A stretch of 34,731 bases of DNA from Rhodospirillales bacterium (GCA_903970615.1 CAJCJH010000027.1:1-34731), one strand, 5' to 3'; shown: positions 1 to 10,800, counted from the stretch's first letter. Made by a program: numbers and translations. The notes: generated from the letters alone by a model not told the origin.

Positions 1-268
1 GCCACGGCTTGATCAGCCAGTGCCAGAGCATCCACAGCGCAAGCACGGGCACCGCGATCTGCAAAAACAGGATGTAGAGCTGCTGGTTCCTTGAAATCGG
101 ATCCGGGCCGGGATCGGTTGCGACGAAGTAGGGACCGGTGATCCATTTGCCCAGAACGTAAATCTGGAACAACAGGATCAGCACGCCGATGACCGCCCAG
201 ACGATAACCGGCGGCAACGACTGGCTGGGAAGTTGGGTGCTGGGTCTGATGGCCGATGAGGTCTGCAT
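1..268 (-). CDS. AveC-like (spirocyclase AveC family) integral membrane protein, N-terminal part
   Basis: The first 89 codons of a minus-strand gene are present; the rest lies beyond the left edge. The start at 268 is preceded by GAGGT eight bases upstream, a good ribosome binding site. The visible protein has a short polar N-terminus, a first membrane helix (about residues 20-38), the segment KWITGPYF followed by a GPDP turn, and a second helix (about 65-82). The W-x-TGPYF...GP..P pattern between two helices is what I associate with the AveC family, whose founding member acts in avermectin spiroketal formation; most family members have no known role. The gene is divergent from the tetR gene at 641 and separated from it by 372 bases that contain two dyads, so control by that regulator is likely. 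The family assignment rests on a short fragment and on memory of the motif. Confidence 0.55.
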   Translation of the reverse strand, partial: MQTSSAIRPSTQLPSQSLPPVIVWAVIGVLILLFQIYVLGKWITGPYFVATDPGPDPISRNQQLYILFLQIAVPVLALWMLWHWLIKPW

Positions 269-640
269 TTCCGCTACCTCACTTCATCCATCGAATGAAA
301 CGATTACAGACGATTTGATCACCGTCGTCGTCAATATTTCTCTCGAATAGAGCGAGATCCGCCATCAACCAGAAAGCCATGAACTCCTCCCCACATTATT
401 AATTTTGTTGTCGCCCGAGCGGGCGATCGAAACACTATTCAAAGTCGATATTACAACTGACAAATAGCACATACATACTAATCTGGATGTCACAATATCC
501 GGTTTATGTGACATCGTCAACACCTGGGAAGATTAACGCTCGCCTGGAGCGCTAGCCCCGGATTTGACTGGAACCGGCCCTGGCTTGCAGATTCAAAATC
601 GGTTCGCTTTAATCACACTTGCTTAATCCTGTGAATTCCA
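269..640. promoter_or_regulatory. Divergent intergenic region with two dyads (AveC-like / tetR)
   Basis: This is 372 non-coding bases, more AT-rich than the flanks, between two divergent genes. It contains a 6-bp-arm inverted repeat TCGCCC-N4-GGGCGA (411-426) and a 9-bp-arm repeat GATGTCACA-N12-TGTGACATC (486-515). On the minus strand a weak promoter for the AveC-like gene can be drawn: TTGTCA (458-463) and GAATAG (435-440) with a 17-base spacer, which would put the first dyad just downstream of the start of transcription. The promoter is a guess; the dyads are plainly visible. Confidence 0.4.
486..515. promoter_or_regulatory. Candidate TetR operator: 9-bp perfect inverted repeat
   Basis: GATGTCACA and its exact reverse complement TGTGACATC are separated by 12 bases. 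The site lies 126 bases before the tetR start and 218 bases before the divergent AveC-like start. TetR-family repressors commonly bind such palindromes in the region they share with a divergent target. The link to this TetR is inference. Confidence 0.45.
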
Positions 641-1240
641 GTGCCTATCTCCGCGAACGATCGAATCATCGCCGCCGCCATCGAGTGCCTTTCGGTCAGC
701 GGTTCCAAAGTGACTGTGGCGGAAATCGCCGCGCAAGCCGGCGTCACCTCGCGCACGCTTTACAGGGCTTTTCCGAGCCGGCGCGATCTGGTCAAAGCAG
801 TGGCCATCAACCGCCTCGACATCATCATCGAAAAGGTGCGGCCCTATCTCGAAACGCAGAAACATCTGGCAGATGCACTGGTCACGGGGCTGGTCGGATT
901 CACCCGGGAAGCGCGCGCCGATCCCGTTTTCATCGCCGCGCTGGATGAAGCCAGCGATTGGCAAATGGAGCGCTTTCTGGTAGGTCCGGATGGGAAATTC
1001 TTTGCGCGCGCGGATTCTCTATGGCGGGTTTCCATCAACCGCGCCAATAAAAGCCAGCAGTGGAAGCCGGGCCTGGACGCGGGCCAGGTGAACTCGTGGT
1101 TGCGTGCAGTCGCGGTGATCCTGCTGCTTCGTGACGACCTCGACACTGCGGGTCAGAAGCAATTGATCCGCAGCTTCGTCATTCCCGCGCTGGTGGCGGA
1201 GCCGGTTTCAGCCGGTCGAAAGAAGCCTCGATCACCTTGA
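641..1240 (+). CDS. TetR/AcrR-family transcriptional regulator
   Basis: This is a 199-residue protein, a normal length for TetR repressors. The N-terminal domain has the TetR helix-turn-helix at about residues 23-50: VTVAEIAAQAGVTSRTLYRAF, followed by the typical RRDLV. The C-terminal ligand domain is helical and not recognisable by ligand. The start is GTG; no clear Shine-Dalgarno precedes it, and no in-frame alternative close upstream looks better. It is divergent from the AveC-like gene and convergent with the membrane protein gene at 1257-2009. TetR proteins usually repress a neighbouring transporter or enzyme gene, so the AveC-like gene is the most likely target. The family call is secure; the effector is unknown. 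Confidence 0.9.
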   Translation: MPISANDRIIAAAIECLSVSGSKVTVAEIAAQAGVTSRTLYRAFPSRRDLVKAVAINRLDIIIEKVRPYLETQKHLADALVTGLVGFTREARADPVFIAALDEASDWQMERFLVGPDGKFFARADSLWRVSINRANKSQQWKPGLDAGQVNSWLRAVAVILLLRDDLDTAGQKQLIRSFVIPALVAEPVSAGRKKPRSP

Positions 1241-1256
1241 TCGAGCCGCAACGCAG

Positions 1257-2009
1257 TCAGTCACTATCAGTCCATGCCCTTACTCTGTACCAGGCTTGCG
1301 GCACCGCGACCTTGGCATTTGCCGGCAATCTGCGTAATACCCACAATGTCGCCAAGGCCCAGACTACGATAACCGCGCCAAGGCCCAGCCATTCGGCGGA
1401 ACGGAAGAACGCATCGAGCGGCCAGACCGCGATCCAGTACGAGACGGCCATGCCGATGTACGCCAGCCACATCAGGCTGGACTGACCAGCGCGCGAGCGG
1501 CGGCGCAGCATCAGTGGAATCACGAACGGTACGCAGAACCAGACGGTCCAGCCGAAGGTGAACAGCCATAATTCATCGGCCAGCACCTTCTTTACGCTGA
1601 GCCAGACAATGAACGTCGCCGCCAGCACAATCCACATGATGAGCACGTAAGCGCGCTGCGACACTTCCGGCAACAACTCCTTACGTCCCCATTTCAGGGT
1701 TTGATAGAAGAACACCATTTCCTGCAAATTAGTAATGATGAGGCCAAACCAGAACAGTCGCGGAAACCAGTGGTGATATTCGCCGAACCATTTGTGCGCC
1801 ATCAGCAGGTAGAGCAGATCATGCGGAATGAACAGCATGGTGCAGGCCACCGGCATCGGATACAGCTTGTGGCGAAAGCCCTCGTAAATGGCCGCGCCGA
1901 AATAAGTGAAATTGAAGATCAGCGCGAGGCCACCAAACAGCAGCAATTGCGGCAGATGCTGGTCGATGTTCGTCAGGGTGGTGCTGGCATCGTAAACCGA
2001 TAAAGCCAT
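1257..2009 (-). CDS. Polytopic membrane protein, possibly of the PaxB-like transmembrane cyclase superfamily
   Basis: This is a 250-residue, strongly hydrophobic protein with about seven predicted helices (roughly residues 19-38, 54-72, 82-103, 119-137, 145-163, 178-196 and 208-226). The start at 2009 has an excellent ribosome binding site, GAGAGGAGAAC, just upstream. The segment YEGFRHKLYPMPV, the acidic PHD in the second helix, and NLQEMVFFYQTLKWGR resemble the spacing of fungal and bacterial PaxB/AtmB-type terpene cyclases (GYRDRTYGMP, a helix with acidic residue, then helix-FQYLRFGR). That resemblance is from memory and is distant; a plain conserved membrane protein is the alternative. 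It lies near the AveC-like gene, another membrane protein related to a cyclase-type family. Confidence 0.5.
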   Translation of the reverse strand: MALSVYDASTTLTNIDQHLPQLLLFGGLALIFNFTYFGAAIYEGFRHKLYPMPVACTMLFIPHDLLYLLMAHKWFGEYHHWFPRLFWFGLIITNLQEMVFFYQTLKWGRKELLPEVSQRAYVLIMWIVLAATFIVWLSVKKVLADELWLFTFGWTVWFCVPFVIPLMLRRRSRAGQSSLMWLAYIGMAVSYWIAVWPLDAFFRSAEWLGLGAVIVVWALATLWVLRRLPANAKVAVPQAWYRVRAWTDSD

Positions 2010-2199
2010 TTTGTTCTCCTCTCGTTTTGCGACCAGCTTTTACGAGATGCCAGCGGTTCGTCAAGATTTTTCGGCGCCTGCTCCGATAGCAGTCCGATAA
2101 GGCAAAGCTTCAATGACATCCTCAAACGCTAGCCTGGCGCAGGTTCGTGGATTGAAGAGCGGATAAGCTAACACCTTCCGAATTCGATCGTTATCCGCA

Positions 2200-2967
2200 A
2201 TGAGTCATCAAACCGATGTGCTGCTCAATGTCCTCGGCGGAATGTTCCGCCCGCGCGGAATTAGCGTGGTCAAGGCAGCAGAACCGCCGGCCCGGCTGCT
2301 GAAGCTTTACGACATCGAGGCGAGTCCATTCTGCCGGCTGGTCAGAGAGGTACTCACCGAGCTTGATCTCGACGCACTCATTCTGCCGTGCCCGGCCGGC
2401 GGCACGCGCTTTCGTCCCGAAGCACAGCGCGTCGGTGGCAAGCTGCTGTTCCCGCTGCTGGTGGACGACAACACCGGCACGACGATGTACGAATCGGCGG
2501 ATATCGTCGATTACCTGCGTGTGACTTATGGCAAGGGCCAACCGGCGCGACGTGGATGGCGTCGCACAATGGCCGTGGGCACTTCGATGCTGTCTTCGCT
2601 GAGCCTGCTGCGCACGGCGGGCTTTGCCGGCATGAAGGCAAGGCCGTCGCACGCACCGGCACAGCCGCTGGAGTTGTACAGCTTCGAGTTCAGCCCTTAC
2701 TCCAAGCCGGTTCGTGCGCTGCTGTGCGAACTCGAACTGCCCTTCATTTTGCGCAACACCGGCAAAGGTCACTGGAAGGATATCGGCACTGCGGCGGTGC
2801 GCGATAAATTATGGAAAGCGCCGAAGGGCACCACGCGCAACCGGCGCTGGCTGGAGCAGCACACCGGGCAGGTGCAGGTGCCGTATTTGATCGATAACAA
2901 TACAGGTACGGCGATGTACGAGTCCGCCAATATCCTGCGATACCTGATGCAGACTTACGCCGCTTAG
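2200..2967 (+). CDS. Tandem glutathione S-transferase N-terminal (thioredoxin-fold) domain protein
   Basis: This 255-residue protein has two consecutive GST_N (glutaredoxin-like) domains and no GST helical C-terminal domain. Domain 1 (about 31-110) has ASPFC, FPLLVD with the expected cis-proline, and YESADIVDYL, the glutathione-binding E-S pair. Domain 2 (about 155-253) repeats this with FSPYS, VPYLID and YESANILRYL. The reactive cysteine of SPFC in domain 1 is replaced by serine (SPYS) in domain 2, so at most one half is redox-active by cysteine. A linker of about 40 residues joins them. No strong ribosome binding site precedes the ATG. Related tandem proteins are known in proteobacteria and plants, and a role in glutathione-dependent redox or conjugation is inferred. 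Confidence 0.8.
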   Translation: MSHQTDVLLNVLGGMFRPRGISVVKAAEPPARLLKLYDIEASPFCRLVREVLTELDLDALILPCPAGGTRFRPEAQRVGGKLLFPLLVDDNTGTTMYESADIVDYLRVTYGKGQPARRGWRRTMAVGTSMLSSLSLLRTAGFAGMKARPSHAPAQPLELYSFEFSPYSKPVRALLCELELPFILRNTGKGHWKDIGTAAVRDKLWKAPKGTTRNRRWLEQHTGQVQVPYLIDNNTGTAMYESANILRYLMQTYAA

Positions 2968-3023
2968 TGGTTTTTGGTCTGCACGATTTCAGGTCCCGAG
3001 CCGAGCACCTTGACCGATCAAGC

Positions 3024-4508
3024 CTATGGCGTCGGCGGCAGATCCGCAGCGTTCCAGCCGCCGCCGAGTGCTTCGATCAGCGCGACGCTGGCGATCAGGC
3101 GATTGCCGGTGACGCTGAGCTGGCTGCGCTGATTGTTCAGCGCGGTGACCTGCGCGGCGACGACGCTGGAATAGTCGATAGTGCCAGCCTGGTACTGATT
3201 CAGCGTCAGCGTCACCGCCAGCATCGAAGCGCGCGTGGCCGCATCCTGCACGCCCTGTTCTTCGCCGAGCACCCGCAGCGCGGCGAGTTGATCTTCCACC
3301 GACTGCAATGCGACGAGCACGGTCTGCCGATACAGCGCGACATTCTGATCGTAAGTCGCGCGGGCGCTGGCAACCTGGCCGGCACGCGCGCCGCCATCGA
3401 AAATAGTCGCCGCCAGCTGCGGGCCGAGCGACCAGACGCGATACGGCGCTTCGATCCAGTGCGCCAGCTGCGAGCTGGCAAAACCGGCCGCGGCAGAGAG
3501 CGTGAGGTCTGGATAATAAGCCGCGATCGCCACGCCGATCTGCGCATTCGCAGCAGCAATGGTGCGCTCCTGCGCGGCGATGTCCGGCCGGCGCTGCAGC
3601 AGATCCGCAGGTAGCGCCAGCGGAATTTGCGGCAATGTGGGATTGAACGGCAGCGGCGCGATCGAGAATTCGGCCGGCGGCTTGCCGATCAATACGGCGA
3701 TGGCGTGCTCGTACTGCGCGCGCTGCGTGCCGAGATCGATCGCCGCGGCCTGCGTGCTTTGCAGTTGGGTCTGCGCGGTGATGACATCGGCCTGGCTCGC
3801 CACTCCGGCCGCATACTGGTTTTGCGTTAGCTGATAGCTGCGCTGATAGCCTTCGATCGTCGCGTCGTACAGACGTTTTTCTTCGTCGATTACGCGCAGC
3901 TGGAAGTAATCGGTGGCGAGCGTCGATTGCAGGCTGAGCTGTGCATTGGCGAGATCGGCCGCACTCGCCTGCGCGCTGGCGATGCTGGATTCCACCGTGC
4001 GCCGCACCTTGCCCCAGAGATCGGGCACCCAACTGGCTTCCAGTTCGGTGTTGAAGCTGTCGGAAATGTCGGAACCGGTTTTACCGATCACCGCACCGCT
4101 GCTGTTGTTGCCAAAGCCGGCTCTGGAACGGCTCGCCGAAGCCGTGGCGCCAAGCGTCGGGAAATAAGCCGCGCGTGAAATGCTCACCAGCGCTTTGGCT
4201 TGACGATACGCGGCTTCATCCGCGGCCAGTGTCGGATTGGAAACCGCGACCTGCGCTTCGAGTTCGTCCAGCACGGAATCCGCAAACACCTGCCACCATC
4301 GTCCGCGATCGGCAGCATCCGCCGGCGCTGCCGGTTTCCAGTCGCCGGCTTCCTTGAAGGCAGCTGGCGTTGCGATGTTCGGCCGCTGGTAATCCGGCCC
4401 GACCGCGCAGGCGGTGAGGGCACAGGTAAATGCTGTGGAGATCGCCGTCCAGAAAAATTTCGAGGCATAACAATTTTGCATCGCGGGTCGAAGCATGCGC
4501 CGGATCAT
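3024..4508 (-). CDS. NodT-family outer-membrane efflux lipoprotein of the Mdt-type RND operon
   Basis: This is the TolC-like channel that connects the RND pump to the outside. The start at 4508 overlaps the stop of the upstream pump gene in an ATGA, giving 494 residues; a longer reading exists but is implausible. The N-terminus is basic, then hydrophobic, then [13 protein letters not shown]: a lipobox with the lipidated cysteine followed by the VGPDY(x)RP signature of NodT/OprM proteins. Two repeated outer-membrane efflux domains follow, with [12 protein letters not shown] in the first half and the [26 protein letters not shown] signature in the second. It is the last gene of the operon mdtA-like, mdtB-like, mdtC-like, channel. 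E. coli mdtABC lacks its own channel gene and uses TolC, so this operon is self-contained. Confidence 0.93.
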   Translation of the reverse strand: MIRRMLRPAMQNCYASKFFWTAISTAFTCALTACAVGPDYQRPNIATPAAFKEAGDWKPAAPADAADRGRWWQVFADSVLDELEAQVAVSNPTLAADEAAYRQAKALVSISRAAYFPTLGATASASRSRAGFGNNSSGAVIGKTGSDISDSFNTELEASWVPDLWGKVRRTVESSIASAQASAADLANAQLSLQSTLATDYFQLRVIDEEKRLYDATIEGYQRSYQLTQNQYAAGVASQADVITAQTQLQSTQAAAIDLGTQRAQYEHAIAVLIGKPPAEFSIAPLPFNPTLPQIPLALPADLLQRRPDIAAQERTIAAANAQIGVAIAAYYPDLTLSAAAGFASSQLAHWIEAPYRVWSLGPQLAATIFDGGARAGQVASARATYDQNVALYRQTVLVALQSVEDQLAALRVLGEEQGVQDAATRASMLAVTLTLNQYQAGTIDYSSVVAAQVTALNNQRSQLSVTGNRLIASVALIEALGGGWNAADLPPTP

Positions 4509-7500
4509 AGATTCGTTCCCGCGAGTGGTTCGTTCGAGGTTTGCAGGAAACGCCGGCCCCAGGTGCGACGGCTCCACAGCCGGAAGCGGTCGATATAGAG
4601 ATAGATCACCGGCGTGGTGTAGAGCGTCAAGGCTTGGCTGACGATGAGGCCGCCGACGATCGAGATGCCGAGCGGACGCCGCAGTTCGGCGCCGTCTCCC
4701 ATGCCGATCGCCAGCGGCAGCGCGCCGAGCAGTGCCGCCATCGTTGTCATCATGATCGGCCGGAAACGCAGCAAGCAGGCTTCAAAAATCGCGGCTTCGG
4801 GTGCGAGGCCGCGGTGACGTTCGGCATCGAGCGCGAAGTCGATCATCATGATCGCGTTCTTCTTGACGATGCCGATTAACAGGATCACGCCAATCAGCGC
4901 GATCAAGGTAAACGCCTGGCCGCAGATCATCAGCGCCAGCAACGCGCCAACGCCGGCGGAAGGCAGCGTGGAGAGTATGGTCAGCGGATGCACGTAGCTT
5001 TCGTAGAGTATGCCGAGCACCACATAAACGGCGACCAGTGCGGCGAGAATCAGCACCAGTGTGTTGGATGAAGATTGCTGCGCCGTCAGCGCGGTGCCGG
5101 CAAATGCGCCGTGAATACTGGTCGGCACATGCAGGTCGGCAAGCGTCGCGCGGATCGCGGCAGCGGCATCGTCCAGCGTGCTGCCGGTCGCCAGATTGAA
5201 CGAGATAGTCGAAGCGACGAACTGGCCCTGATGATTCACCGACAAGGCGGTGCTGCCTGGTTTGAAAACCGCGAAGGTCGGCAGCGGAATGGTGCTTTCC
5301 TGGGCGGTGCTGACCGCACTTCCGGTAGACGCATTAGCGGTGTTGCCGGTGCTGACGTTCTTCGCGTTCTCGACGATATTGGCGGCGGTACTGGCGGCGG
5401 TTGAGGCGCTCACCGTCGTCGCCAGGGCATTGGTAGATTGCGTACCGCTGGCGGTGCCGCCCGACGCGCTGACCCAGAGGTCGCGCAAGGTCTCGGGACT
5501 TTGCAAGAACTTCGGCGCAACTTCCATCACCACGAAATACTGGTTCAGCGCGGTGTAGATGGTGGACACCGTGCGCTGCCCGAAGGCGTCGTACAAGGTG
5601 TTGTCGATCTGGCTCGCAGTGAGGCCGAGACGCGAAGCGGTATTGCGGTCGAACTGGATATCGGTTTCCAGCCCGGCATCCTGCTGATCGCTGTTGACAT
5701 CGGTCATCGACGGCTCGGTTTTCAGCGCCTCGGTGATCTTCGGCGTCCACTGCCGCAGCAGGTCCACATCGTCCGCTTGCAGCGTGTACTGATAAGTGGA
5801 ATTGCTACTGCGGCCACCGACACGGATATCCTGCTGCGGCGTGAAATACAGGCTGGCGCCCGGCACCTGCAGCTCCTTCGGCCGCAGCCGGTTGATGACC
5901 TCGTCGATGCTCGCAGTGCGCTGCGAACGCGGCTTCAGCTCGACGAACATCGAAGCGGAATTGGTCGCGCGCGTGCCGGTGAATGCGGAGACCGCCACCA
6001 CGTCCGGGTCTTGCTGCACGATGCGCGCGAATGCGTGCAGTTTCTGTTTCATCAGCTGGAACGAAATGCTCTGGTCGCCCTGCACATTGCCCATCATGTT
6101 GCCGTTGTCCTGCTCGGGGAAAAAACCTTTCGGCAGGATGATGTAAAGCCAGACATTCAGGCTGATGGTGACGAGCAGGATCACCATCATCAGCAGCGAA
6201 TTGCGCAGCGCCCAGCCGAGGCTGCGCTCGTAGCCGTGCAGCAACGCATCGAACGCGCGTTGGCTCAGGCGGAACATGCGGCCCGGTGTTTTGCGCGATT
6301 CATCGGTGCCATCGGAATCATGTGGATCCCCGGAACCTTTATCGCGCTGGCGCAGCAGCCGCGCGCACATCATCGGCGTGGTGGTGAGCGAAACCACCAG
6401 CGACACCATTACCGCAACGGAAAGCACGATGGCGAACTCGCGGAATAATCGTCCGGTGAGGCCGCCCATCAGCAGGATCGGCAGGAATACCGCGATCAGC
6501 GAAACGCTCATCGACAACACGGTGAAGCCGACTTCGCGCGCGCCGAGCAGCGCGGCTTGCACTGGCGACAGCCCGCGCTCCAGATGCCGCGAAACATTTT
6601 CGAGCACCACGATGGCATCGTCGACAACGAAACCGGTGGCGATGGTCAGCGCCATCAGCGAAAGATTATCCAGGCTGAAGCCGGCCAGCAGCATGATGCC
6701 GAAGGTGCCGATCAGCGACACCGGCACCGCCACGAACGGAATCACCGAGGCGCGGAAGCTGCGCAGGAACAGGAACACCACCAGGATCACCAGCACCACG
6801 GAAATCACCAGTGTGGCTTCGACTTCGTGCAGCGAGGCGCGGATCGACTGGCTGCCGTCGCGCGCGATCGTCATCTGGATCGCAGCCGGCAAGGCCGCCT
6901 GCAATTGCGGCAACTCGGCGCGAATGCGGTCGATGGTGTCGATCACGTTCGCACCCGGCTGCTTGGTCACGGTGACCAGAATCGCCGGCTTGCCGTTGTA
7001 CAAGCCTTCGTTGCGCACGTTCTCCACCGAGTCGATCACTTCGGCAACATCGGTCAAGCGCACCGGCCGGCCATTGCGATACGCGACCAGCAAATCCTTG
7101 AACTGCGCAGCAGTGGTCGCCTGATCGTTGGTATACAACTGCCAATGCAACGGCCCGCTTTCGATCGCACCCTTCGGGCTGTGCGCGTTGGCGGCGGACA
7201 AGGCCGAGCGGATATCTTCGAGACCGATGTCGTATTTGAACAGCGTGGTCGGGTTCAATTCCACTCGCACTGCCGGCAGCGAAGCACCGTTGACATCGAC
7301 TTCGCCGACACCCTTGACCTGCGAAAGCCGCTGCTCCAACACATTCGAGGCGGCGTCGTACATCTGGCCGCGACTCATGGAATCGGAAGTCAGCGCCACG
7401 ATCATGATCGGCGCGTCGGAAGGATTCACTTTGCGGTAAGTCGGATTGCTGTGCAGCGCCGCCGGCAGATCGACACGCGCGGCGTCGATCGCGGCGGAGA

Positions 7501-7822
7501 CATCGCGCGCGGCGCCATCGATATCGCGGTCCAGCCCGAATTGCAGCGTCACGCGCGTGCTGCCGAGCGAACTCTGCGAAGTCATTTCGGTGACATCGGC
7601 GATCGCGCCGAGATGTCGTTCGAGCGGTGTCGCCACGGTCGCGGCCATCGTGTCCGGGCTGGCGCCGGCCATCGAGGCGCTGACTGAAATCGTCGGGAAA
7701 TCGATCTGCGGCAGCGGCGAAACCGGCAACTGGAAAAATGCCACGCCGCCGGCCAAAACCACGCCGAGCGTCAGCAGCGTGGTCGCCACTGGCCGCTGGA
7801 TGAAGGGCGCAGAAAGATTCAT
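4505..7822 (-). CDS. mdtC: RND efflux pump subunit, MdtC-like, with low-complexity insertion
   Basis: This is a 1105-residue inner-membrane proton/drug antiporter of the HAE-RND family. The N-terminus [17 protein letters not shown], the proton-relay pair in [12 protein letters not shown] of helix 4 and the lysine in [15 protein letters not shown] of helix 10 are all present. The second half carries [16 protein letters not shown] and [21 protein letters not shown], which match MdtC. It overlaps the upstream pump gene and the downstream channel gene by four bases each (ATGA), so translation is coupled. By analogy to E. coli MdtB2C it should form a heteromeric pump with its neighbour. It is about 80 residues longer than E. 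coli MdtC, mostly from an Ala/Ser/Thr/Asn-rich stretch at about residues 782-842, where the paralogue next door has only a short turn. Confidence 0.93.
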   Translation of the reverse strand: MNLSAPFIQRPVATTLLTLGVVLAGGVAFFQLPVSPLPQIDFPTISVSASMAGASPDTMAATVATPLERHLGAIADVTEMTSQSSLGSTRVTLQFGLDRDIDGAARDVSAAIDAARVDLPAALHSNPTYRKVNPSDAPIMIVALTSDSMSRGQMYDAASNVLEQRLSQVKGVGEVDVNGASLPAVRVELNPTTLFKYDIGLEDIRSALSAANAHSPKGAIESGPLHWQLYTNDQATTAAQFKDLLVAYRNGRPVRLTDVAEVIDSVENVRNEGLYNGKPAILVTVTKQPGANVIDTIDRIRAELPQLQAALPAAIQMTIARDGSQSIRASLHEVEATLVISVVLVILVVFLFLRSFRASVIPFVAVPVSLIGTFGIMLLAGFSLDNLSLMALTIATGFVVDDAIVVLENVSRHLERGLSPVQAALLGAREVGFTVLSMSVSLIAVFLPILLMGGLTGRLFREFAIVLSVAVMVSLVVSLTTTPMMCARLLRQRDKGSGDPHDSDGTDESRKTPGRMFRLSQRAFDALLHGYERSLGWALRNSLLMMVILLVTISLNVWLYIILPKGFFPEQDNGNMMGNVQGDQSISFQLMKQKLHAFARIVQQDPDVVAVSAFTGTRATNSASMFVELKPRSQRTASIDEVINRLRPKELQVPGASLYFTPQQDIRVGGRSSNSTYQYTLQADDVDLLRQWTPKITEALKTEPSMTDVNSDQQDAGLETDIQFDRNTASRLGLTASQIDNTLYDAFGQRTVSTIYTALNQYFVVMEVAPKFLQSPETLRDLWVSASGGTASGTQSTNALATTVSASTAASTAANIVENAKNVSTGNTANASTGSAVSTAQESTIPLPTFAVFKPGSTALSVNHQGQFVASTISFNLATGSTLDDAAAAIRATLADLHVPTSIHGAFAGTALTAQQSSSNTLVLILAALVAVYVVLGILYESYVHPLTILSTLPSAGVGALLALMICGQAFTLIALIGVILLIGIVKKNAIMMIDFALDAERHRGLAPEAAIFEACLLRFRPIMMTTMAALLGALPLAIGMGDGAELRRPLGISIVGGLIVSQALTLYTTPVIYLYIDRFRLWSRRTWGRRFLQTSNEPLAGTNL

Positions 7823-10800
7823 GCGGACGCCTCGCCCGCCGCTTTGCCGCGCCAGTTGCGCAGACGCCGCGCGCCGTTATCGAAGGCCAGATAAATCACC
7901 GGCGTGGTGAACAGCGTGAGAATCTGGCTGACGATCAAACCGCCGACGATGGCAATGCCGAGCGGATGCCGCAACTCGCTGCCGGTGCCGGTGCCGAGCA
8001 TCAGCGGCAAGGCGGAGATCAGTGCTGCCATCGTCGTCATCAGGATCGGCCGGAAGCGCAGCAGGCAGGCTTGATAGATCGCGTCGCGCGCGCGCTTGCC
8101 TTCGTGGCGTTCGGCGTCCAGCGCGAAGTCGATCATCATGATCGCGTTCTTCTTGACGATGCCGATCAGCAGCACGATACCGATGATGCCGATCACGCCC
8201 AGATCGCTGCCGGAAATCATCAGCGCCAGCAGCGCGCCGACACCGGCCGATGGCAGCGTCGACAGAATCGTCACCGGATGGATGAAGCTTTCGTAGAGCA
8301 CGCCGAGCACGATGTACATCGTCACGATCGCCGCAAGTATCAGCAAAAGCTCGTTGCCGGAGCTGGTCTGGAATGCGGCCGCAGTGCCCTGGAAGCTGGT
8401 GTAGATGCTGTCCGGAATGCCGATGGCTTTTTCGGCATCCTTGATGTGCGCCACCGCATCGCCGAGTGCCGCACCCTTGGCGAGATTGAACGACACCGAT
8501 GCCGCCGGAAACTGCGCCAGATGGTTGATGACCAGCGGCATGTATTGGTCGCGCACGCTAGCGACCGCGGTCAACGGCACTTGCGTGCCACCCGACGACG
8601 GCAGATAAATCTGCTTGAGCGAATCCGGCCCTTGTTGCAACGCAGGTTCGACTTCCAGAATCACGCGATATTGATTCGACTGCGTGAAAATGGTCGAGAC
8701 GATTCGTTGGCCGTAAGCGTCGTACAGCGCGTTGTCGACCGTCGCTGGCGTGATGCCGAAGCGCGCGGCGGTGGGCCGGTCGATCTCGACATAGCTCGCC
8801 AATCCCTGATCCTGCAGATTGCTGGCGACATCGCTCAGCTCAGGCAGCGTGCCGAGTTTTTCCACCAGCTTCGACGTCCAGTTCGATAGCAGCACATCGG
8901 TCGGGGCCTGCAGGATGAACTGGTATTGCGTGCGGCTGACGGTGTCGTCCAGCGTCAAGTCCTGCACCGGCTGCATGTACAGCGCAATGCCCGGCACCGA
9001 CGCGGTTTCGTCGCGCAGATGGCGGATCACATCGGCAGCACTCGCGCTGCGCTGCGAACGCGGTTTCAGGTTGATGAGGAAGCGGCCGCTGTTGAGCGTG
9101 ATGTTGGCGCCATCGACGCCGATATAGGAAGCCAGGCCATCGACATCGCTATCCTTCAAGATCGCGGCGGCGAGCTTCTGCTGACGCTGCGACATCGCAT
9201 CGAACGAGATCGTATCCGGCGCCTGCGAAATGCCCTGGATCATGCCGGTATCCTGCACCGGGAAGAAGCCTTTCGGGATCAGCACATACAGCAGCGCGGT
9301 CAATCCAAACGTGGCAACGGCCACCAGCAAAGTGAGGCCGCTGCGATCCAGCACCCAGCGCAGCGCCGCGGCATAGCGCGCGATGAGGCGATCGAACATC
9401 GCGGCGGATCGCTGCGAAAAACGGCCTTCCTGCGCAGCCGGCCGATGCCGCAGCAGCAGGTTGCACAACATCGGCACCAGTGTGAGCGAGACCACAGCGG
9501 AGATCAGGATGGTGACCGCCAGCGTCACCGCAAATTCGCGGAACAGGCGGCCGACGACATCGCCCATGAACAGCAGCGGGATCAGCACCGCGATCAGCGA
9601 AATCGTCAGCGAAACGATGGTGAACCCGATCTGCTTCGAGCCTCTCAGCGCGGCCTGTAACGGCGTTTCACCGGCTTCGATGTAACGCGCGATGTTCTCG
9701 ATCATCACGATCGCATCGTCGACCACGAAGCCGGTGGCGATGGTCAGCGCCATCAGCGAAAGATTGTCGAGGCTGTAGCCCGCGAGATACATCACCGCAA
9801 ACGTACCAACCAGCGACAGCGGCACCGACAGGCTCGGAATCAAGGTCGCCGGCACGTTGTGCAGGAAGATGAAGATCACCAGCACCACCAGCACCACCGA
9901 CAGCAGCAGCTCCATTTCGACATCGCGCACCGAAGCGCGAATGGTGATGGTGCGGTCGCTCAGCACCGTCATCTCGACACCGCCGGGCAATGACTGTTGC
10001 AACTGCGGCAGCAGCGCCTTGATCTGGTCGACCGTCTTCACCACATTCGCGCCGGGCTGCCGCTGGATGCTCAGGATCAACGCTGGCGCGGTGCCATTCC
10101 AGGCCGCGAGCTTGGTGTTCTCGGCGGCCTCGCCCACCGTGGCGACATCGCTCAGCTTCACCGGCCGCGCATTTTTATAAGCGATGATGAGGTCGGCATA
10201 GGACCGTGGATCCGCCAGCTGATCGTTCGAGTTGATCGTATACGCGCGCGTTGGCCCATCGAAACTGCCCTTGGCGGTGTTGACGTTGGCGTTGCTGATG
10301 GTGGTGCGCAGATCGTCGATATTCAGGCCGTAAGCCGACAGCGCCATCGGGTTCACACGGATGCGCACCGAGCGCCGCTGACCGCCGCTGATGCTGACGA
10401 GTCCCACACCGGGCAGCTGCGAAATCTTGCCGGCGAGCCGCGTCTGCACCAAATCCTGCACTTGCGTCAGCGGCAGGGTTTTCGAGCTGAGCGCGAGCGT
10501 CAGGATCGGCGTGTCGGCCGGATTCACCTTGGCGTAAATTGGCGGCTGCGGCAGATCGCTCGGCAGCAGACTGTTGGCTGCGTTGATCCCAGCCTGCACT
10601 TCCTGCTCGGCGATATCGAGACCAATACTCAGACCGAATTGCAAGGTGATGACCGAAGCACCGGCCGAACTCGCCGAGGTCATTTCGCTTAAGCCCGGCA
10701 TTTCGCCGAGCTGCCGTTCCAGCGGCGCCGTCACCGAAGAACTCATTACATCCGGGCTGGCGCCGGGATAAAACGTCTGCACCTGGATAGTCGGATAATC

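Noticed and set aside
5438-6448. Long plus-strand open frame opposite the MdtC-like pump
   Set aside because: It is rich in Arg, His, Gln and Asp as expected for the antisense of a GC-rich gene; the minus-strand pump explains the coding signal.
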